A DNA stretch of 64,000 nucleotides from Methanomassiliicoccales archaeon (lineage in GTDB: Archaea; Thermoplasmatota; Thermoplasmata; Methanomassiliicoccales; UBA472). The position numbers were made by a program, and so were the translations under genes. Positions 53,754-63,972 of the stretch are shown piece after piece. Numbering within the stretch: position 1 is the first letter of the stretch; the number at the start of each line of letters is the position of its first letter. The stretch spans positions 1,407,957 to 1,471,956 of the forward strand of contig CP058896.1 in the NCBI GenBank assembly GCA_013415865.1, in the 5' to 3' direction. The notes beneath the pieces were generated by a model. The model made no database searches. It saw nothing but the letters and a program-made list of their open reading frames with translations, and was not told the DNA's origin.

Positions 53754-55016
53754 TTGTCTGGTGAAGAAGAGATCGGCACGATATTGTTCGGCCTCCTCGT
53801 GCTCATTGTGATGGCCAAGGTCGCCGGACTGCTTTGTGAATGGGCCACCCAGGCAAGCAGGGGCAGGGTCGTCATACCAGGTGTCATCGGTGAGATCGTC
53901 GCAGGCATATTCGTCGGGAACACGGTCCTCAAGGAGTTCCTCGACCTGAACGAGAACGGGGATTTCTTCTATGCCCTGAGCCAGCTGGGCGTCATATTCC
54001 TTCTCTTTGCGGTAGGTCTCGAGACCCCCTACAGCGAGCTCAGAAAGGTGGGCAGGACAGCATTCTTCGTCGCGCTCCTCGGAGTGATAATACCATTCTT
54101 CGGCGGCCTAGCGCTCTTCATGGCCCTGAACTATGGTACCAATGAGGCGCTGTTCGTCGGGGCCGCGATGGTGGCCACATCAGTCGGGATCACGGCAAGG
54201 GTCATAAAGGACATGGATCTGATGAGCTCCAAAGAGGCAAGGGTCATCATCGGGGCGGCGGTGATAGACGATGTCCTAGGCCTGATAGTCCTTTCAATCG
54301 TGGTGGGCATATCGCAGGGGAGCGAGGGGAGCCTCTTTGAGACCGCGGTCGTGGCGTCTGAGGCAGTGTTGTTCGTCCTGGCGATCATGTTCATTGGAAG
54401 CTATATCTCAAAGGTAAGGGCGAAGAAAAGGGCAGTGGGGACAGGGGAGGTATGTGCCCCGACCACCCCCGAGGGAAGGACGCTCGAGCTGAGCGCCCTG
54501 TCCATAGCGATCATCCTCTGCCTCGGCCTATCATACGCCGCCATCTATCTGAACTTGGCCGGCATCGTCGGGGCGTTCTTGGCCGGCATGCTTTTCGCTG
54601 AATATAGGGACAGGTTCTTCTGTCAGAACCAGATCGAAGCGATCAACGAGTTCTTGGTCCCGTTCTTCTTCCTTTACGTCGGTATGCAGGTCGACCTGGG
54701 GAAGTTCGGTCCGGTCATTGTGATAGCGGTGGTGCTGACGATCATCGCGATCTTTACAAAGTTCGCGGGATGCGGCCTAGGTGCGGTCAAGATGGGGGGC
54801 ACCTCGGCGGCCATTGTCGGTTCAGGCATGTTCCCGAGGGGAGAGGTGGCGATGATAGTCGCCGCCATAGGTTTCACGGCAGGGGTGGTCGAGGGGGAGG
54901 TATATTCCATGGTCGTGTTCATGGCGATCGCGACTACGCTGGCCTCGCCTCCTATGTTGAGCTACTTCTTCACTAAGAAATATGGTAAAAGGAGAGAAAT
55001 GAAAGGGACGGAATGA
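53754..55016 (+). CDS. CPA2-type cation/proton antiporter
   Basis: About 12 hydrophobic helices in 420 residues with the double-Asp motif in 'GAAVIDDVLGLIVLS', as in NapA/KefB-type antiporters. The helix 'TSVGITARVIKDM' is the conserved unwound region. Start is TTG 53754, about 30-40 bases after TTTTTTTAATATGC. It exchanges sodium or potassium for protons; which cation is not visible. Confidence 0.9.
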   Translation: MSGEEEIGTILFGLLVLIVMAKVAGLLCEWATQASRGRVVIPGVIGEIVAGIFVGNTVLKEFLDLNENGDFFYALSQLGVIFLLFAVGLETPYSELRKVGRTAFFVALLGVIIPFFGGLALFMALNYGTNEALFVGAAMVATSVGITARVIKDMDLMSSKEARVIIGAAVIDDVLGLIVLSIVVGISQGSEGSLFETAVVASEAVLFVLAIMFIGSYISKVRAKKRAVGTGEVCAPTTPEGRTLELSALSIAIILCLGLSYAAIYLNLAGIVGAFLAGMLFAEYRDRFFCQNQIEAINEFLVPFFFLYVGMQVDLGKFGPVIVIAVVLTIIAIFTKFAGCGLGAVKMGGTSAAIVGSGMFPRGEVAMIVAAIGFTAGVVEGEVYSMVVFMAIATTLASPPMLSYFFTKKYGKRREMKGTE

Positions 55017-55032
55017 ATAAGACCTAAGAGGT

Positions 55033-55200
55033 TCAGGTAGGCCAAAGATACTCGGCGATGGTCACGACCGCTATGGTGAATATCGCGAGGCCCAGGACGA
55101 TATACGGGTTGATCTTTAGGGACTTCTCATCTTCGCTATCAAAGTAACGGATAAGGCCCGCTGAAGACTGGAAACCGGACTTCTCCTTGTTGCCTGCCAT
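55033..55200 (-). CDS. Sec61 beta (SecG) translocase subunit
   Basis: The 55-residue protein starts MAGNKEKSGFQ and has 'SSAGLIRYFDSED' and one C-terminal membrane helix (residues about 32-52), the classic archaeal Sec61 beta pattern. It is a small subunit of the protein-conducting channel. An upstream ATG extends the frame, but the Met before GNKEK is the usual start. Confidence 0.88.
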   Translation of the reverse strand: MAGNKEKSGFQSSAGLIRYFDSEDEKSLKINPYIVLGLAIFTIAVVTIAEYLWPT

Positions 55201-55322
55201 CTTTATCGACCTCGCTACCTGCGCGAGAATATTTAACATTTATCTTACATCGAAGCAGAAAATGCCTTCTCCACATCAACGCAATGGTTTATATCCCGAT
55301 GGGCATTCGGTCGTTGATTTGT

Positions 55323-56864
55323 ATGCATTGGGCAGACGTCATCGCCAATGAGGTGATCAAGAAAGGTGGAAAGCACCTGATCTCAACGGGCATTAGCCCC
55401 TCCGGCTTCATTCATGTCGGCAGCCTGAGGGAGGCCATCACGGCCAATGCCATATACAAGGCCATGCTCGACAAGGGGGCCGATGTGAAACTGATCTACC
55501 TCGTCGATGACTATGACCCGCTCAGGAAGAGGTACCCATTCCTTCCAGAGCATTATGAGAGGGAGGTCGGCAAGCCCCTTTGTCAGATACCTTGCCCAGG
55601 TGATGGGTGCCACGAGTCCTACGGTCACCACTTTATCCACCCGTTCTTGGACGCGATCGCAGAGATGGGAATAAGGCCAGAGGTCTACTACACGCACGAG
55701 CTATACGAGCAGGGCAGGTTCGCCGAGCTGACTGACCTGGTCATCAGGGAGAGGGACAAGGTCGCCACGATACTCCGCGAGGTCACGGGAAGGGAGGTCC
55801 CACAGAACTTCTGGCCGGTCTCCCCTCAATGTCCACAATGCCAACATTTCACGGACAGGATCATCGGATACGAATATCCATATGTTCATTTCAAGTGCGG
55901 TTGCGGTCACGAGGGCAAGGCCGACATAAGGAACGGCCAGGCGAAATTGCCATGGAGGTTGGAGTGGGCCGCTAAATGGAAGATACTCGGGGTCACCTGC
56001 GAACCGTTCGGGAAGGACCACGCCGCAGCGGGAGGAAGCTACGACTCTGGCGTAAGGTTTGCCAGGGAGCTCTTTGATATCGAGCCCCCGTTCCCGGTCC
56101 CCTATGAGTTCATACAGTTCAAGGGCAAGGGCCAGATGCATAAATCCACGGGGACGGTGGTGACAGGGACGGATGCGCTTAAGATCACCCCAGCACCCGT
56201 ACTGAGCTACAGCGTCCTAAGATACAATCCCGAAAGGCACATCGACTATGACCCTGGCCTCGGCATCCTCGACGTGGTCGATGAATATGACAGGGTCGAG
56301 GCGATGTATTTCAAGGGCGGAGCGGATGAGAAGGACAAGGACCTTCTGCGGGCGTATGAGATCGCCCAGCCCAGGTGCGTCAGGGAGAAATTGCCGATCC
56401 AGGTGCCATATAGGCATCTGGTCTCTTTGGTCCAGATAACGGACGATTTTGAAGGTGTCGTGCAGATCCTCAAGAGGGCAGAGAATATAGCCGAACTGCC
56501 GTCCGAGGACAGGGAGGTCCTGAGACAGAGGGTCGAATGTGTGCGTCATTGGCTGGCCAACTTCGCCCCCGAGGAGGTCAAGTTCTCTGTCGCGGACCGG
56601 CCTCCCGAGGTCTCCCTTACCGATCAAGAGAAGGGGATGTTGAGGTCCATGCATAAGATACTGTCAACTGTAGAATGGCACGGTGACAACATCCATAATG
56701 CCGTATACGAATGCGCCAAGGCATCAGGCATACCGACGAAGAGCGCATTCCAGGTGCTGTATCAGATATTCATCAATAAAAAGCAAGGTCCCCGCCTGGG
56801 CTATTTCCTTTCCACCCTGGATAAGGATTTCGTGCTCGAGAGGATATCGAATTTTGCTCAATAG
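55323..56864 (+). CDS. lysS: Lysyl-tRNA synthetase, class I
   Basis: This synthetase charges tRNA-Lys and is the class I form common in archaea. The HIGH-like motif is 'ISPSGFIHVGS' and the KMSKS-like loop is 'MHKSTGTVV'. A zinc-binding segment with CPQC and CGCG is present at about residues 175-205. Length is 513 residues. ATG 55323 is supported by TTTATATC about 30 bases upstream, pointing to a leaderless mRNA. Confidence 0.95.
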   Translation: MHWADVIANEVIKKGGKHLISTGISPSGFIHVGSLREAITANAIYKAMLDKGADVKLIYLVDDYDPLRKRYPFLPEHYEREVGKPLCQIPCPGDGCHESYGHHFIHPFLDAIAEMGIRPEVYYTHELYEQGRFAELTDLVIRERDKVATILREVTGREVPQNFWPVSPQCPQCQHFTDRIIGYEYPYVHFKCGCGHEGKADIRNGQAKLPWRLEWAAKWKILGVTCEPFGKDHAAAGGSYDSGVRFARELFDIEPPFPVPYEFIQFKGKGQMHKSTGTVVTGTDALKITPAPVLSYSVLRYNPERHIDYDPGLGILDVVDEYDRVEAMYFKGGADEKDKDLLRAYEIAQPRCVREKLPIQVPYRHLVSLVQITDDFEGVVQILKRAENIAELPSEDREVLRQRVECVRHWLANFAPEEVKFSVADRPPEVSLTDQEKGMLRSMHKILSTVEWHGDNIHNAVYECAKASGIPTKSAFQVLYQIFINKKQGPRLGYFLSTLDKDFVLERISNFAQ

Positions 56865-57241
56865 GACGCCTTCGGCCTGATGCCAAGCAGGAGGATCGAT
56901 ATCCCGAGCCATACTATGAGACCGATGAACAGATAGAGAAGGTTGCCAGGGTACCAATGGTTCAACAGGACCAGCACCCCGAGCGTCAATATCAGGTCCC
57001 CCCAAAAGATCTTGAATTTACCATCATCACTGGCGACCCGGTCCGTCGATCTGACCTTCTTCCACAGACCTATAATAAGTATGTATGCCCCCAAACCAAT
57101 AAGCAATGATGGTAGGAAGAGCCCCCAGTCATTCATCTGGTCGGACATCACTATCGCGGAGGCGATAATGAACAGCACCACTGCCGCCGTCAACGTCGAA
57201 AGGCTCATCCTTGAAGGACCGCTCATATCGTTCCAATTCAC
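56858..57241 (-). CDS. Small four-helix membrane protein
   Basis: 127 residues with four hydrophobic helices (about 15-31, 38-58, 82-97 and 99-120). It overlaps the convergent LysRS stop by 7 bases and follows the Top6A gene by 23 bases on the same strand. No family is recognised. Confidence 0.65.
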   Translation of the reverse strand: MNWNDMSGPSRMSLSTLTAAVVLFIIASAIVMSDQMNDWGLFLPSLLIGLGAYILIIGLWKKVRSTDRVASDDGKFKIFWGDLILTLGVLVLLNHWYPGNLLYLFIGLIVWLGISILLLGIRPKASY

Positions 57242-57264
57242 CGTTCAAGTAATAAAACCGTGCA

Positions 57265-58365
57265 TCATCTACGCAATATGCCCAGCTCAGCGAGCTTCTC
57301 GGGAAGATACTTGTCCGTGACATAGTCCAGACCGTATTTTGCCAGAGCCTGCTGCTCTGCCTTCTTGTTAAGATGGAGCATCGTCTCTATCTCACCCCGC
57401 CAGAAATCATCTGCGAACCTGGGGTCCTTGAGCTCGGCGTTCAAAGCCCGGATGTCCATCTCGGTCAGCTTGTCGGTCGGAAGGTCGTAGTTCGTGATGT
57501 CCGATGCGGTGATCCCAATGAACTCAGCGGTCGGCGTCGCAAGATATTCAGATATATGCGCGGTCTTTATGGCGCCATATGCCACCGAGGCGAAGATCCT
57601 GAATGACCAAGGGTCACCATCAGTGAAGACCACCACTGGAAGCCCCATCTCCTCGTTGAGCCGCTTGATGAACCTCCTCGTGCTCCTCGCAGGCTGTCCT
57701 TTCAGGTGCACGAGGATCGAGTTGAAATCCTCTGCGAACCCGTTCTCCACCAGGCGGTCGAACATACCACCGGTCTCGATGGCGATGATGAAATCCGCCC
57801 CTGTCTCTATCAACTTCACCTTGTCCTTCTCTACATTATAGGGGATGCCATACCCAGAGTCCCCGACGTCCTCGAGACAATTGATCCTCTTCGTCCTGCC
57901 TTTCCTGTCCTGTTCCTCGATCGTCAGGTCGCCTATCACGCTCGCGCCGTTCTCCTCCGGCCTGAGCTTGAAATCCTCCCTCATGCACCCGGTCACTATC
58001 TCCAGGTCCTCCGCGAGGAAGTTGCTCTCATCCTGGGAATTGAACTTCGCCTTGTCCCATCCCTCAGATATGTAATACATCTCTCTCAGCGTCGAGGACT
58101 TCTTCTGAGCGATCATGTCCTCGATGAGCTCCAGCGTATACATGGTCCTGAGTAGCATCAAGGCGCCGTTCGTCTTCTTTGCGGTGCGCGCCCCAGTGGC
58201 CTTCCCGTATTTCCAGACGCCGTGCTTTTGGTCGAACTTTATGTTGCTCTTCGTCCTCAGCGGAAGGACCATCTTTGGTATCTTTCCAGAGTCGATCTGG
58301 TCATAGATGTCCGAAGCGATCTTGTGGAGCTCCTTCACAGCGTCCCGTTCTGTCTGCTCAGTCAT
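57265..58365 (-). CDS. top6A: DNA topoisomerase VI subunit A
   Basis: Top6A cuts DNA by a tyrosine in the winged helix, visible in '[11 protein letters not shown]' near residue 100. The TOPRIM metal site is '[14 protein letters not shown]' and 'TDGDPWSF'. It works with Top6B as a type IIB topoisomerase and is related to Spo11. Length of 366 residues is normal. Its start overlaps the Top6B stop by 8 bases. Confidence 0.95.
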   Translation of the reverse strand: MTEQTERDAVKELHKIASDIYDQIDSGKIPKMVLPLRTKSNIKFDQKHGVWKYGKATGARTAKKTNGALMLLRTMYTLELIEDMIAQKKSSTLREMYYISEGWDKAKFNSQDESNFLAEDLEIVTGCMREDFKLRPEENGASVIGDLTIEEQDRKGRTKRINCLEDVGDSGYGIPYNVEKDKVKLIETGADFIIAIETGGMFDRLVENGFAEDFNSILVHLKGQPARSTRRFIKRLNEEMGLPVVVFTDGDPWSFRIFASVAYGAIKTAHISEYLATPTAEFIGITASDITNYDLPTDKLTEMDIRALNAELKDPRFADDFWRGEIETMLHLNKKAEQQALAKYGLDYVTDKYLPEKLAELGILRR

Positions 58366-60337
58366 CGGTCAGCGCCTCCTTCTGTTCATCATAATCGACC
58401 TCCTCTTCTTCCTCGACGGGAAGCGGCTCTATCTCGGTCACCTCAAGCCTCTTTACGTCCCAATCACCAGGAAGAGGTTCTGCGCCTATGACCATGGCAG
58501 GGTCGATACCGCTCACATACACCTCGTTCTCGTCGTACGCCTCCTTGTCCAGCCCTTTCAACATGAAGTTGATGTCTATCTTGCCCGTGGAAGGTATGGA
58601 CCTAAGCTCCCATGTCATCTTCCCGTCATCCTTCACCTCCGCCGGGAAGATCTGCAGGCCAGTATAATCGAAGCTGTCCTTGGGGACTACCATATGCAGG
58701 TTGAGCTTCTGGGACTTCGGAGTATAATTGTATATGGTCACCCTGACCTTGTGCTTCCCATTCTCATAGGTCACAGAGTCGTCGACCCAGACCACGTTCA
58801 TGATCTTGGTTATCGTGCCCGACAGGGCCGGCACGGGCCTGTTCACGATCTTGGCGCTCTTCTGCGCGATCAAAGGGAGGATGATCTGGACGATATCGAA
58901 TTTGGCCTTGGTCTTCGACTTGGTCTCTTTTTTATTCAGATGGGTCTTGAGGCTCCTTCCGCATATCTTCAACGCGAGCTCTATCTCCGACTGGATCTCG
59001 GGGATGTTGGCGATCGCCTCCTTCGCCTCCGATGTGAAGGGCACCTTGGTCGAGGCGACATGGACCAGGATGATGGCAGGCCCATATGGGATGCCGCTGC
59101 CACCCCTCTGCTCCAGGCCATATCTGCGCCAGTCTGTCGACTCTATCGCCTTCGTGATCGCACATGCGCCCTGTTGATATAGAAGCGGGACCCTGTTCGC
59201 GAACCTCAGTATCTGGACGGGCTGGTCCTTTGGTAGGTCCCCTCCATACACGATCCCTACCTCCACCAGGAAAGGGTTCCCCGCATAGACCTTAGGGTCC
59301 CTTGTGACCGGGTGGGCATAGAATTCAGGCCTCTGCTCGGCAAGAACATTCTTCAGGCCCTTTTTTATGAGAGCACCACCGATCGGTGAGAGACAGTCGG
59401 TCTGTGGGGCCATTATTTTCACCTGCCCGATGGCATCGATGAGCCTTTTGGACTCCTCTAATGTCAGCGAGTTCGTCGGCTTCTCGGTCGACATCATGGC
59501 CTTGTCGCATATCTCCTTGGCCAGGCGGTCACTTATCCTTGAGAAATCGTTCTGTAGGAATTTCGAGAGGGTCTTCATCTTCGACTCCTTCGCCATGTTC
59601 ATCAGGGTGCCAAGCTCAAGACCTTCGGGATGTGGCTTGATCTCCTTCGTTGGAGGGGGAAGTTGGTCGTGGGCCCTTTCGAAGACGATCTTCCTATTGT
59701 CGGGGTCAATGAACGTGAACCTGGCATGGGGATTGACGATTGCCGTCTGTCTCAGATATTCCATGACGGACTGTTTCCCTGTCAGATATCGCCCGTTCAT
59801 GAAGAACTCCACGCTGACGCCATGCTCCTTACCCTCCCATATGATGGGGTCTTCCTTCAGGACCTCTGGCATATTCTTCTTTGTGTTTATGATCAGGTCC
59901 AATTGCCATGCTGTCTCCTCGTTGGCCACCTTTGACCGGACCCTTGTCGGTTTTCCAGTGGTTATCTGGCCGAACATGACCGTTGCCGAGATGCCTATCC
60001 CCTGCTGTCCTCTGGACTGTCTGACAGCATGGAACCTGGAGCCATAGAGCAGACGACCGAAAACGTTCGGGATCGCCTTTTTTACGATCCCAGGACCATT
60101 ATCCTCCACGGTCACCTTGTACTCGTCCTTGCCCACCCGCTCTATCTTCACAAGGATGTCAGGGAGTATCTGTGCCTCCTCGCAGGCATCAAGGGAGTTG
60201 TCAACAGCCTCCTTCACCCCCATGATAAGCGACTTCACCTGCGAGTCAAAGCCCAGTATCTGGCGGTTCCTCTCGAAGAACTCCGAGACCGAGATCTCCT
60301 TCTGTTTCTTGGCAAGTTCCTCAGCAATAGAGCTCAT
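58358..60337 (-). CDS. top6B: DNA topoisomerase VI subunit B
   Basis: The GHKL ATPase has '[13 protein letters not shown]', 'VEDNGPGI' and '[14 protein letters not shown]', followed by a helix-two-turn-helix and transducer domain. Together with Top6A it relaxes and decatenates DNA. The ATG at 60337 is preceded by GAGAGGA; an in-frame TTG nine codons upstream is less likely. Length of 659 residues is normal. Confidence 0.95.
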   Translation of the reverse strand: MSSIAEELAKKQKEISVSEFFERNRQILGFDSQVKSLIMGVKEAVDNSLDACEEAQILPDILVKIERVGKDEYKVTVEDNGPGIVKKAIPNVFGRLLYGSRFHAVRQSRGQQGIGISATVMFGQITTGKPTRVRSKVANEETAWQLDLIINTKKNMPEVLKEDPIIWEGKEHGVSVEFFMNGRYLTGKQSVMEYLRQTAIVNPHARFTFIDPDNRKIVFERAHDQLPPPTKEIKPHPEGLELGTLMNMAKESKMKTLSKFLQNDFSRISDRLAKEICDKAMMSTEKPTNSLTLEESKRLIDAIGQVKIMAPQTDCLSPIGGALIKKGLKNVLAEQRPEFYAHPVTRDPKVYAGNPFLVEVGIVYGGDLPKDQPVQILRFANRVPLLYQQGACAITKAIESTDWRRYGLEQRGGSGIPYGPAIILVHVASTKVPFTSEAKEAIANIPEIQSEIELALKICGRSLKTHLNKKETKSKTKAKFDIVQIILPLIAQKSAKIVNRPVPALSGTITKIMNVVWVDDSVTYENGKHKVRVTIYNYTPKSQKLNLHMVVPKDSFDYTGLQIFPAEVKDDGKMTWELRSIPSTGKIDINFMLKGLDKEAYDENEVYVSGIDPAMVIGAEPLPGDWDVKRLEVTEIEPLPVEEEEEVDYDEQKEALTDD

Positions 60338-60430
60338 AGCATCCTCTCTGGACAATGCGAACAAGGAATGAATGCATCCCCGGGCTCAATATCCCAAGGG
60401 AGATAGATAAAATTTGGCGGCCGGTCACCT

Positions 60431-61429
60431 TTAGCTCTTCGGGTCGAGCTCCTTGCCGCAGTTCCAGCACTTCTTGTCAGTAGCGAAGATGACAGCATTG
60501 CACTTGGGACATTTCATGTCCTCATCGGCCTTCTTTTTAGGCTCCGGCTCATCATCAAAGGTCTCCCCGCACTGGGGACACTTTGAAGCATCACCTGGGA
60601 CCTCGGCCCCACATTCGGAGCAGACGAACTTCTCCTCGGCACGGCCTTCCTTCGCGTCCGCTTCCGCCCTCCTCTTCTTCGCCTCCTCGACCTGCTTCTG
60701 CATGCGGACCTTGCTCTTGTCCATCCACCAGGTCAGGAAGAGCAACATGAAGAACAAAAGCCCGATCTGGAAGAAAGAGTAGAACATCCCTGACATTATC
60801 GCCTGGTTCATGATCTCGTCCGAGGGGGCGTTAATAGGCCCATAGCCGGCACCGGTGGCCTGCATCTCTTCTCCGTCCCATATCTCGAACTCATAGGCAT
60901 ATATCCCCTCTTTCTCCAGGGTGAGCTGTCTCTCATAGAGCATTCCTCCGGTGACGTTCTCGACGAATACCATATCGTATTGAACTGCCTCATCAGCGTC
61001 CCAACTGTTATCGACCCACAACGTGACGTTCTTGTACACGCTTGTGTTCAGGACTACTACCTGGAAGGTGTAAAGTTTAGTATCGAGGTCCTTGGTCGGT
61101 ATCACGGTGCCTCCTGAGAGCAATCCCTCCTTCTCGACCATATCGGACCCGAAATTGTTGATGTTGTTCGCCATGTTAAGGCCCCAGGCCAGGCCCAGCA
61201 CTATCAGAAGCACGAGCCCGAAGACAGCCAGCTTCTTTCTGTCCTTGAACCCGAAATAGTAGGGTACACCATACATCACAATGGCCACGGCCATTGCTGC
61301 AAAGCAGATGTACCAGGCGAACAATACAAGCAGGAGCGATAAGGTTGCGGTCAATGAAAGCCCGACCACGAGCCCGGTCTTCGAGCCGCGGAGCTTTGTC
61401 ATGACGTCTCCAAAGCCACCGTTAGACAT
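60431..61429 (-). CDS. Membrane protein with two zinc ribbons
   Basis: Two membrane helices lie near residues 20-60, and a third one (about 75-90) precedes a soluble extracellular-like region. A fourth helix is near 215-235. A coiled-coil-like charged linker leads to two C-terminal zinc ribbons: CSEC...CPQC and CPKC...CWNC. The mixed layout suggests a membrane sensor or scaffold. I recognise no specific family. The ATG at 61429 starts before a positive segment; an upstream frame extension is less likely. Confidence 0.7.
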   Translation of the reverse strand: MSNGGFGDVMTKLRGSKTGLVVGLSLTATLSLLLVLFAWYICFAAMAVAIVMYGVPYYFGFKDRKKLAVFGLVLLIVLGLAWGLNMANNINNFGSDMVEKEGLLSGGTVIPTKDLDTKLYTFQVVVLNTSVYKNVTLWVDNSWDADEAVQYDMVFVENVTGGMLYERQLTLEKEGIYAYEFEIWDGEEMQATGAGYGPINAPSDEIMNQAIMSGMFYSFFQIGLLFFMLLFLTWWMDKSKVRMQKQVEEAKKRRAEADAKEGRAEEKFVCSECGAEVPGDASKCPQCGETFDDEPEPKKKADEDMKCPKCNAVIFATDKKCWNCGKELDPKS

Positions 61430-61637
61430 CGTTCTCCTCATGCGAATCAGGGGTTTAAAGGTATTGTAGGCCCAAAGTGGCACAGACCGATAAGAAAAAA
61501 ATGGACGGGTGAGAGATGAACATCCGATACGCTAATAATGCAGACCCGTATTAGCGCCTTGTCATATAGGGATGCGCCCTGAGCCGATGGGCGGGCCGCA
61601 CATCGATGGAAGGGCCGGGTGCAATGGTGAAGTAAAG

Positions 61638-62750
61638 ATGGCCACGATCGAAGACCAGATCAAAGAGATCCAGGCGGAGATCGACAAGACGCAGGTCAAC
61701 AAGAAGACCGAATATCATCTGGGCAAGCTGAAGGCAAAGATAGCTAGGCTCAAGATCGAGGCTGAAAAGAGAAGGTCCCAAGGCGGCGGCACGGGAAGGT
61801 CCTACGGTGTGAAAAAGAGCGGCAACGCGACCGTGGCCTTGGTAGGGTTCCCCAGTGTCGGCAAGTCGACAATGCTCAACAGGTTGACCGACGCAAAGAG
61901 CGAGGTAGGCTCCTACGACTTCACAACGCTCGATGTCATCCCTGGGATCATGGAATATAAAGGTGCAAAGATCCAGGTGCTGGACCTTCCGGGTCTGATA
62001 AGGGACGCCTCGAAGGGGAAGGGCAGGGGGAGGGAGGTGCTTTCGGTGGTGCGGTCCGCCGATCTCATCCTGTTCGTCATGGACCCTTACGACACTAACA
62101 TCCATGTCCTGGTGAGCGAGCTTGAGACGGCAGGCATACGGTTGAACACCCGCCCCCCCGATGTGGTCATAACTAGGAGGGACCAGGGGGGCATCGACGT
62201 CAAGACGACGGTGGAGCTCACCAAGATGACAGAGGAATATGCCAAGGAGATCGTCATGGAATATGGCCATGTCAGCGCCGACGTCGTTATCAGGGAGGAT
62301 ATAAACGTCGACCAGCTCATCGACGTGCTCGCTGGCAACAGGATATACATGAAGGCGATAATGGCGGTGAACAAGGTCGATACGGCGGACCCGGAATATC
62401 TGGAACAGCTCAAGGTCAAGCTTCAGGAATGGCACCCCGTCTTCATCTCTGCGCAGGCAGGCATAGGGCTCGAGGAGCTGAAAGAGGCCATCTTCAAGCA
62501 CATTGACCTCATACGCGTCTACCTGAAGAAACAAGGTCAGGAAGCGGACCTGAAAGAGCCGTTGATCGTGAGGAGGGACAGCACGGTAGGTGACGTCTGC
62601 GATTCTCTGCACAGGGTCTTCAGGCAGAATTTCCGTTATGCGACCGTCTGGGGGAAAAGCGCCAAATTCCCAGGACAGATGGTGGGATTGGATCACGTGC
62701 TACAGGACGGGGACATATTATCGATAATCATCAGACGCACGGGTGAATGA
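61638..62750 (+). CDS. DRG/Obg-family GTP-binding protein
   Basis: Residues 1-50 form a basic helical start. The GTPase domain has G1 'GFPSVGKST', G3 'DLPGLIRDASKGKGRG' and 'MAVNKVD'. A C-terminal TGS domain runs from about 295 ('LKEPLIVRRDSTVGDVCDSL'). This is the DRG (developmentally regulated GTP-binding) type, linked to ribosomes in eukaryotes. The ATG at 61638 starts before the first helix; the upstream 22 residues are not conserved. It overlaps the next frame only outside the chosen start. Confidence 0.9.
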   Translation: MATIEDQIKEIQAEIDKTQVNKKTEYHLGKLKAKIARLKIEAEKRRSQGGGTGRSYGVKKSGNATVALVGFPSVGKSTMLNRLTDAKSEVGSYDFTTLDVIPGIMEYKGAKIQVLDLPGLIRDASKGKGRGREVLSVVRSADLILFVMDPYDTNIHVLVSELETAGIRLNTRPPDVVITRRDQGGIDVKTTVELTKMTEEYAKEIVMEYGHVSADVVIREDINVDQLIDVLAGNRIYMKAIMAVNKVDTADPEYLEQLKVKLQEWHPVFISAQAGIGLEELKEAIFKHIDLIRVYLKKQGQEADLKEPLIVRRDSTVGDVCDSLHRVFRQNFRYATVWGKSAKFPGQMVGLDHVLQDGDILSIIIRRTGE

Positions 62751-62796
62751 TGGTCGTTCCGAATGGCATAAATGGATGTATGTTTTTCATCGGAGC

Positions 62797-63972
62797 ATGA
62801 AGCGGAAGATGGGCCTCTCCACCCGATCGGTGGATGCTGGCGAGATCAAGGGCATAAAGGGATCTGTCAACACCCCTATCTTTCAAACATCCACATTCTT
62901 CTATCCAACTGATGATGAGGAGACGTGGAAGGGCGGTCTCCCACCAGGCACATATATATACAGCAGGCATGGCAACCCCACTGTCCAGGCGGCGGAGGAC
63001 AAGATAGCTGCTTTGGAAGGGGCGGAGAGGGCATTGGTCTTCTCTTCGGGGATGGCCGCGACCTCAGCGACCGTGTTCTCGCTTTTGAGCAAAGGGGACC
63101 GCCTCGTCTCCATGGAGGACATCTATGGTGGCACATACAATCTGTTCAAGAACGACCTATCAAGGTTGGGCGTGACGACCGATTTTGTGCCTTCTGTCCA
63201 TACTGACGACATCATCGCCGCCCTGAAGCCCGGCACAAAGCTGCTCTGGCTCGAATGCCCGACCAACCCGTTGCTCAAGATCATCGACATCCCTGAGATA
63301 TGCAGGGCGGCGAAAGAGCAGGACGTGATGGTGGCGGTCGACAGCACATTCGCCTCGCCGTACAATATGAACCCCCTTGAGATGGGGGCGGACATAGTCA
63401 TGCATTCTTGCACTAAATATCTCAACGGCCATTCCGACCTGATAGCCGGGGCAGTTGCAGGGAGGCAGGAGATCATAAATGAGGTCTGGAAGAGAAGGAT
63501 AACGATGGGCGGCACATTGGACCCGATGGGCGCATTCCTGCTGTTAAGAGGGATGAAGACATTGGCGATACGCATGAGGCAGCATAACGAGAATGCGATG
63601 ACGTTGGCCACCTATCTGCTGGGGCACGAGAAGGTACAGAAGGTGCATTATCCTGGTCTTCCATGCCATCCGCAACATGAATTGGCCAAGAAGATGATGA
63701 GAGGCTTTGGAGGGATGGTATCGTTCGAGGTAAGAGGTGGGGTGAAAGCTGCGGAAAAGGTCATGAGGTCCTTCGAGCTTATCAACGTCGCGAGCAGCCT
63801 TGGGGGCGTGGAATCATTGGCAAGCATGCCGTTGAACACATCGCATACGGCATTCTCCGCGGAAGAAAGGAGGAAGCTCGGGATCGCGGACTCGATGATA
63901 AGGCTCTCTGTCGGTATCGAGGATGTCGAGGACCTAATCGACGACCTTGAACGTTCATTGGGACACATTTAA
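62797..63972 (+). CDS. Cystathionine gamma-synthase/lyase family PLP enzyme
   Basis: This fold-type I PLP enzyme acts in trans-sulfuration. It shows 'SRHGNPTVQAAEDKIAALEGAERALVFSSGMAA' in parts, 'YGGTYNLF', and the PLP lysine in 'MHSCTKYLNGHSD'. The chosen ATG lies about 28 bases after the TATA-like GCATAAATGG. Whether it makes or breaks cystathionine, or works on another gamma-substituted homoserine, cannot be settled here. The end is complete, 28 bases before the window edge. Confidence 0.9.
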   Translation: MKRKMGLSTRSVDAGEIKGIKGSVNTPIFQTSTFFYPTDDEETWKGGLPPGTYIYSRHGNPTVQAAEDKIAALEGAERALVFSSGMAATSATVFSLLSKGDRLVSMEDIYGGTYNLFKNDLSRLGVTTDFVPSVHTDDIIAALKPGTKLLWLECPTNPLLKIIDIPEICRAAKEQDVMVAVDSTFASPYNMNPLEMGADIVMHSCTKYLNGHSDLIAGAVAGRQEIINEVWKRRITMGGTLDPMGAFLLLRGMKTLAIRMRQHNENAMTLATYLLGHEKVQKVHYPGLPCHPQHELAKKMMRGFGGMVSFEVRGGVKAAEKVMRSFELINVASSLGGVESLASMPLNTSHTAFSAEERRKLGIADSMIRLSVGIEDVEDLIDDLERSLGHI

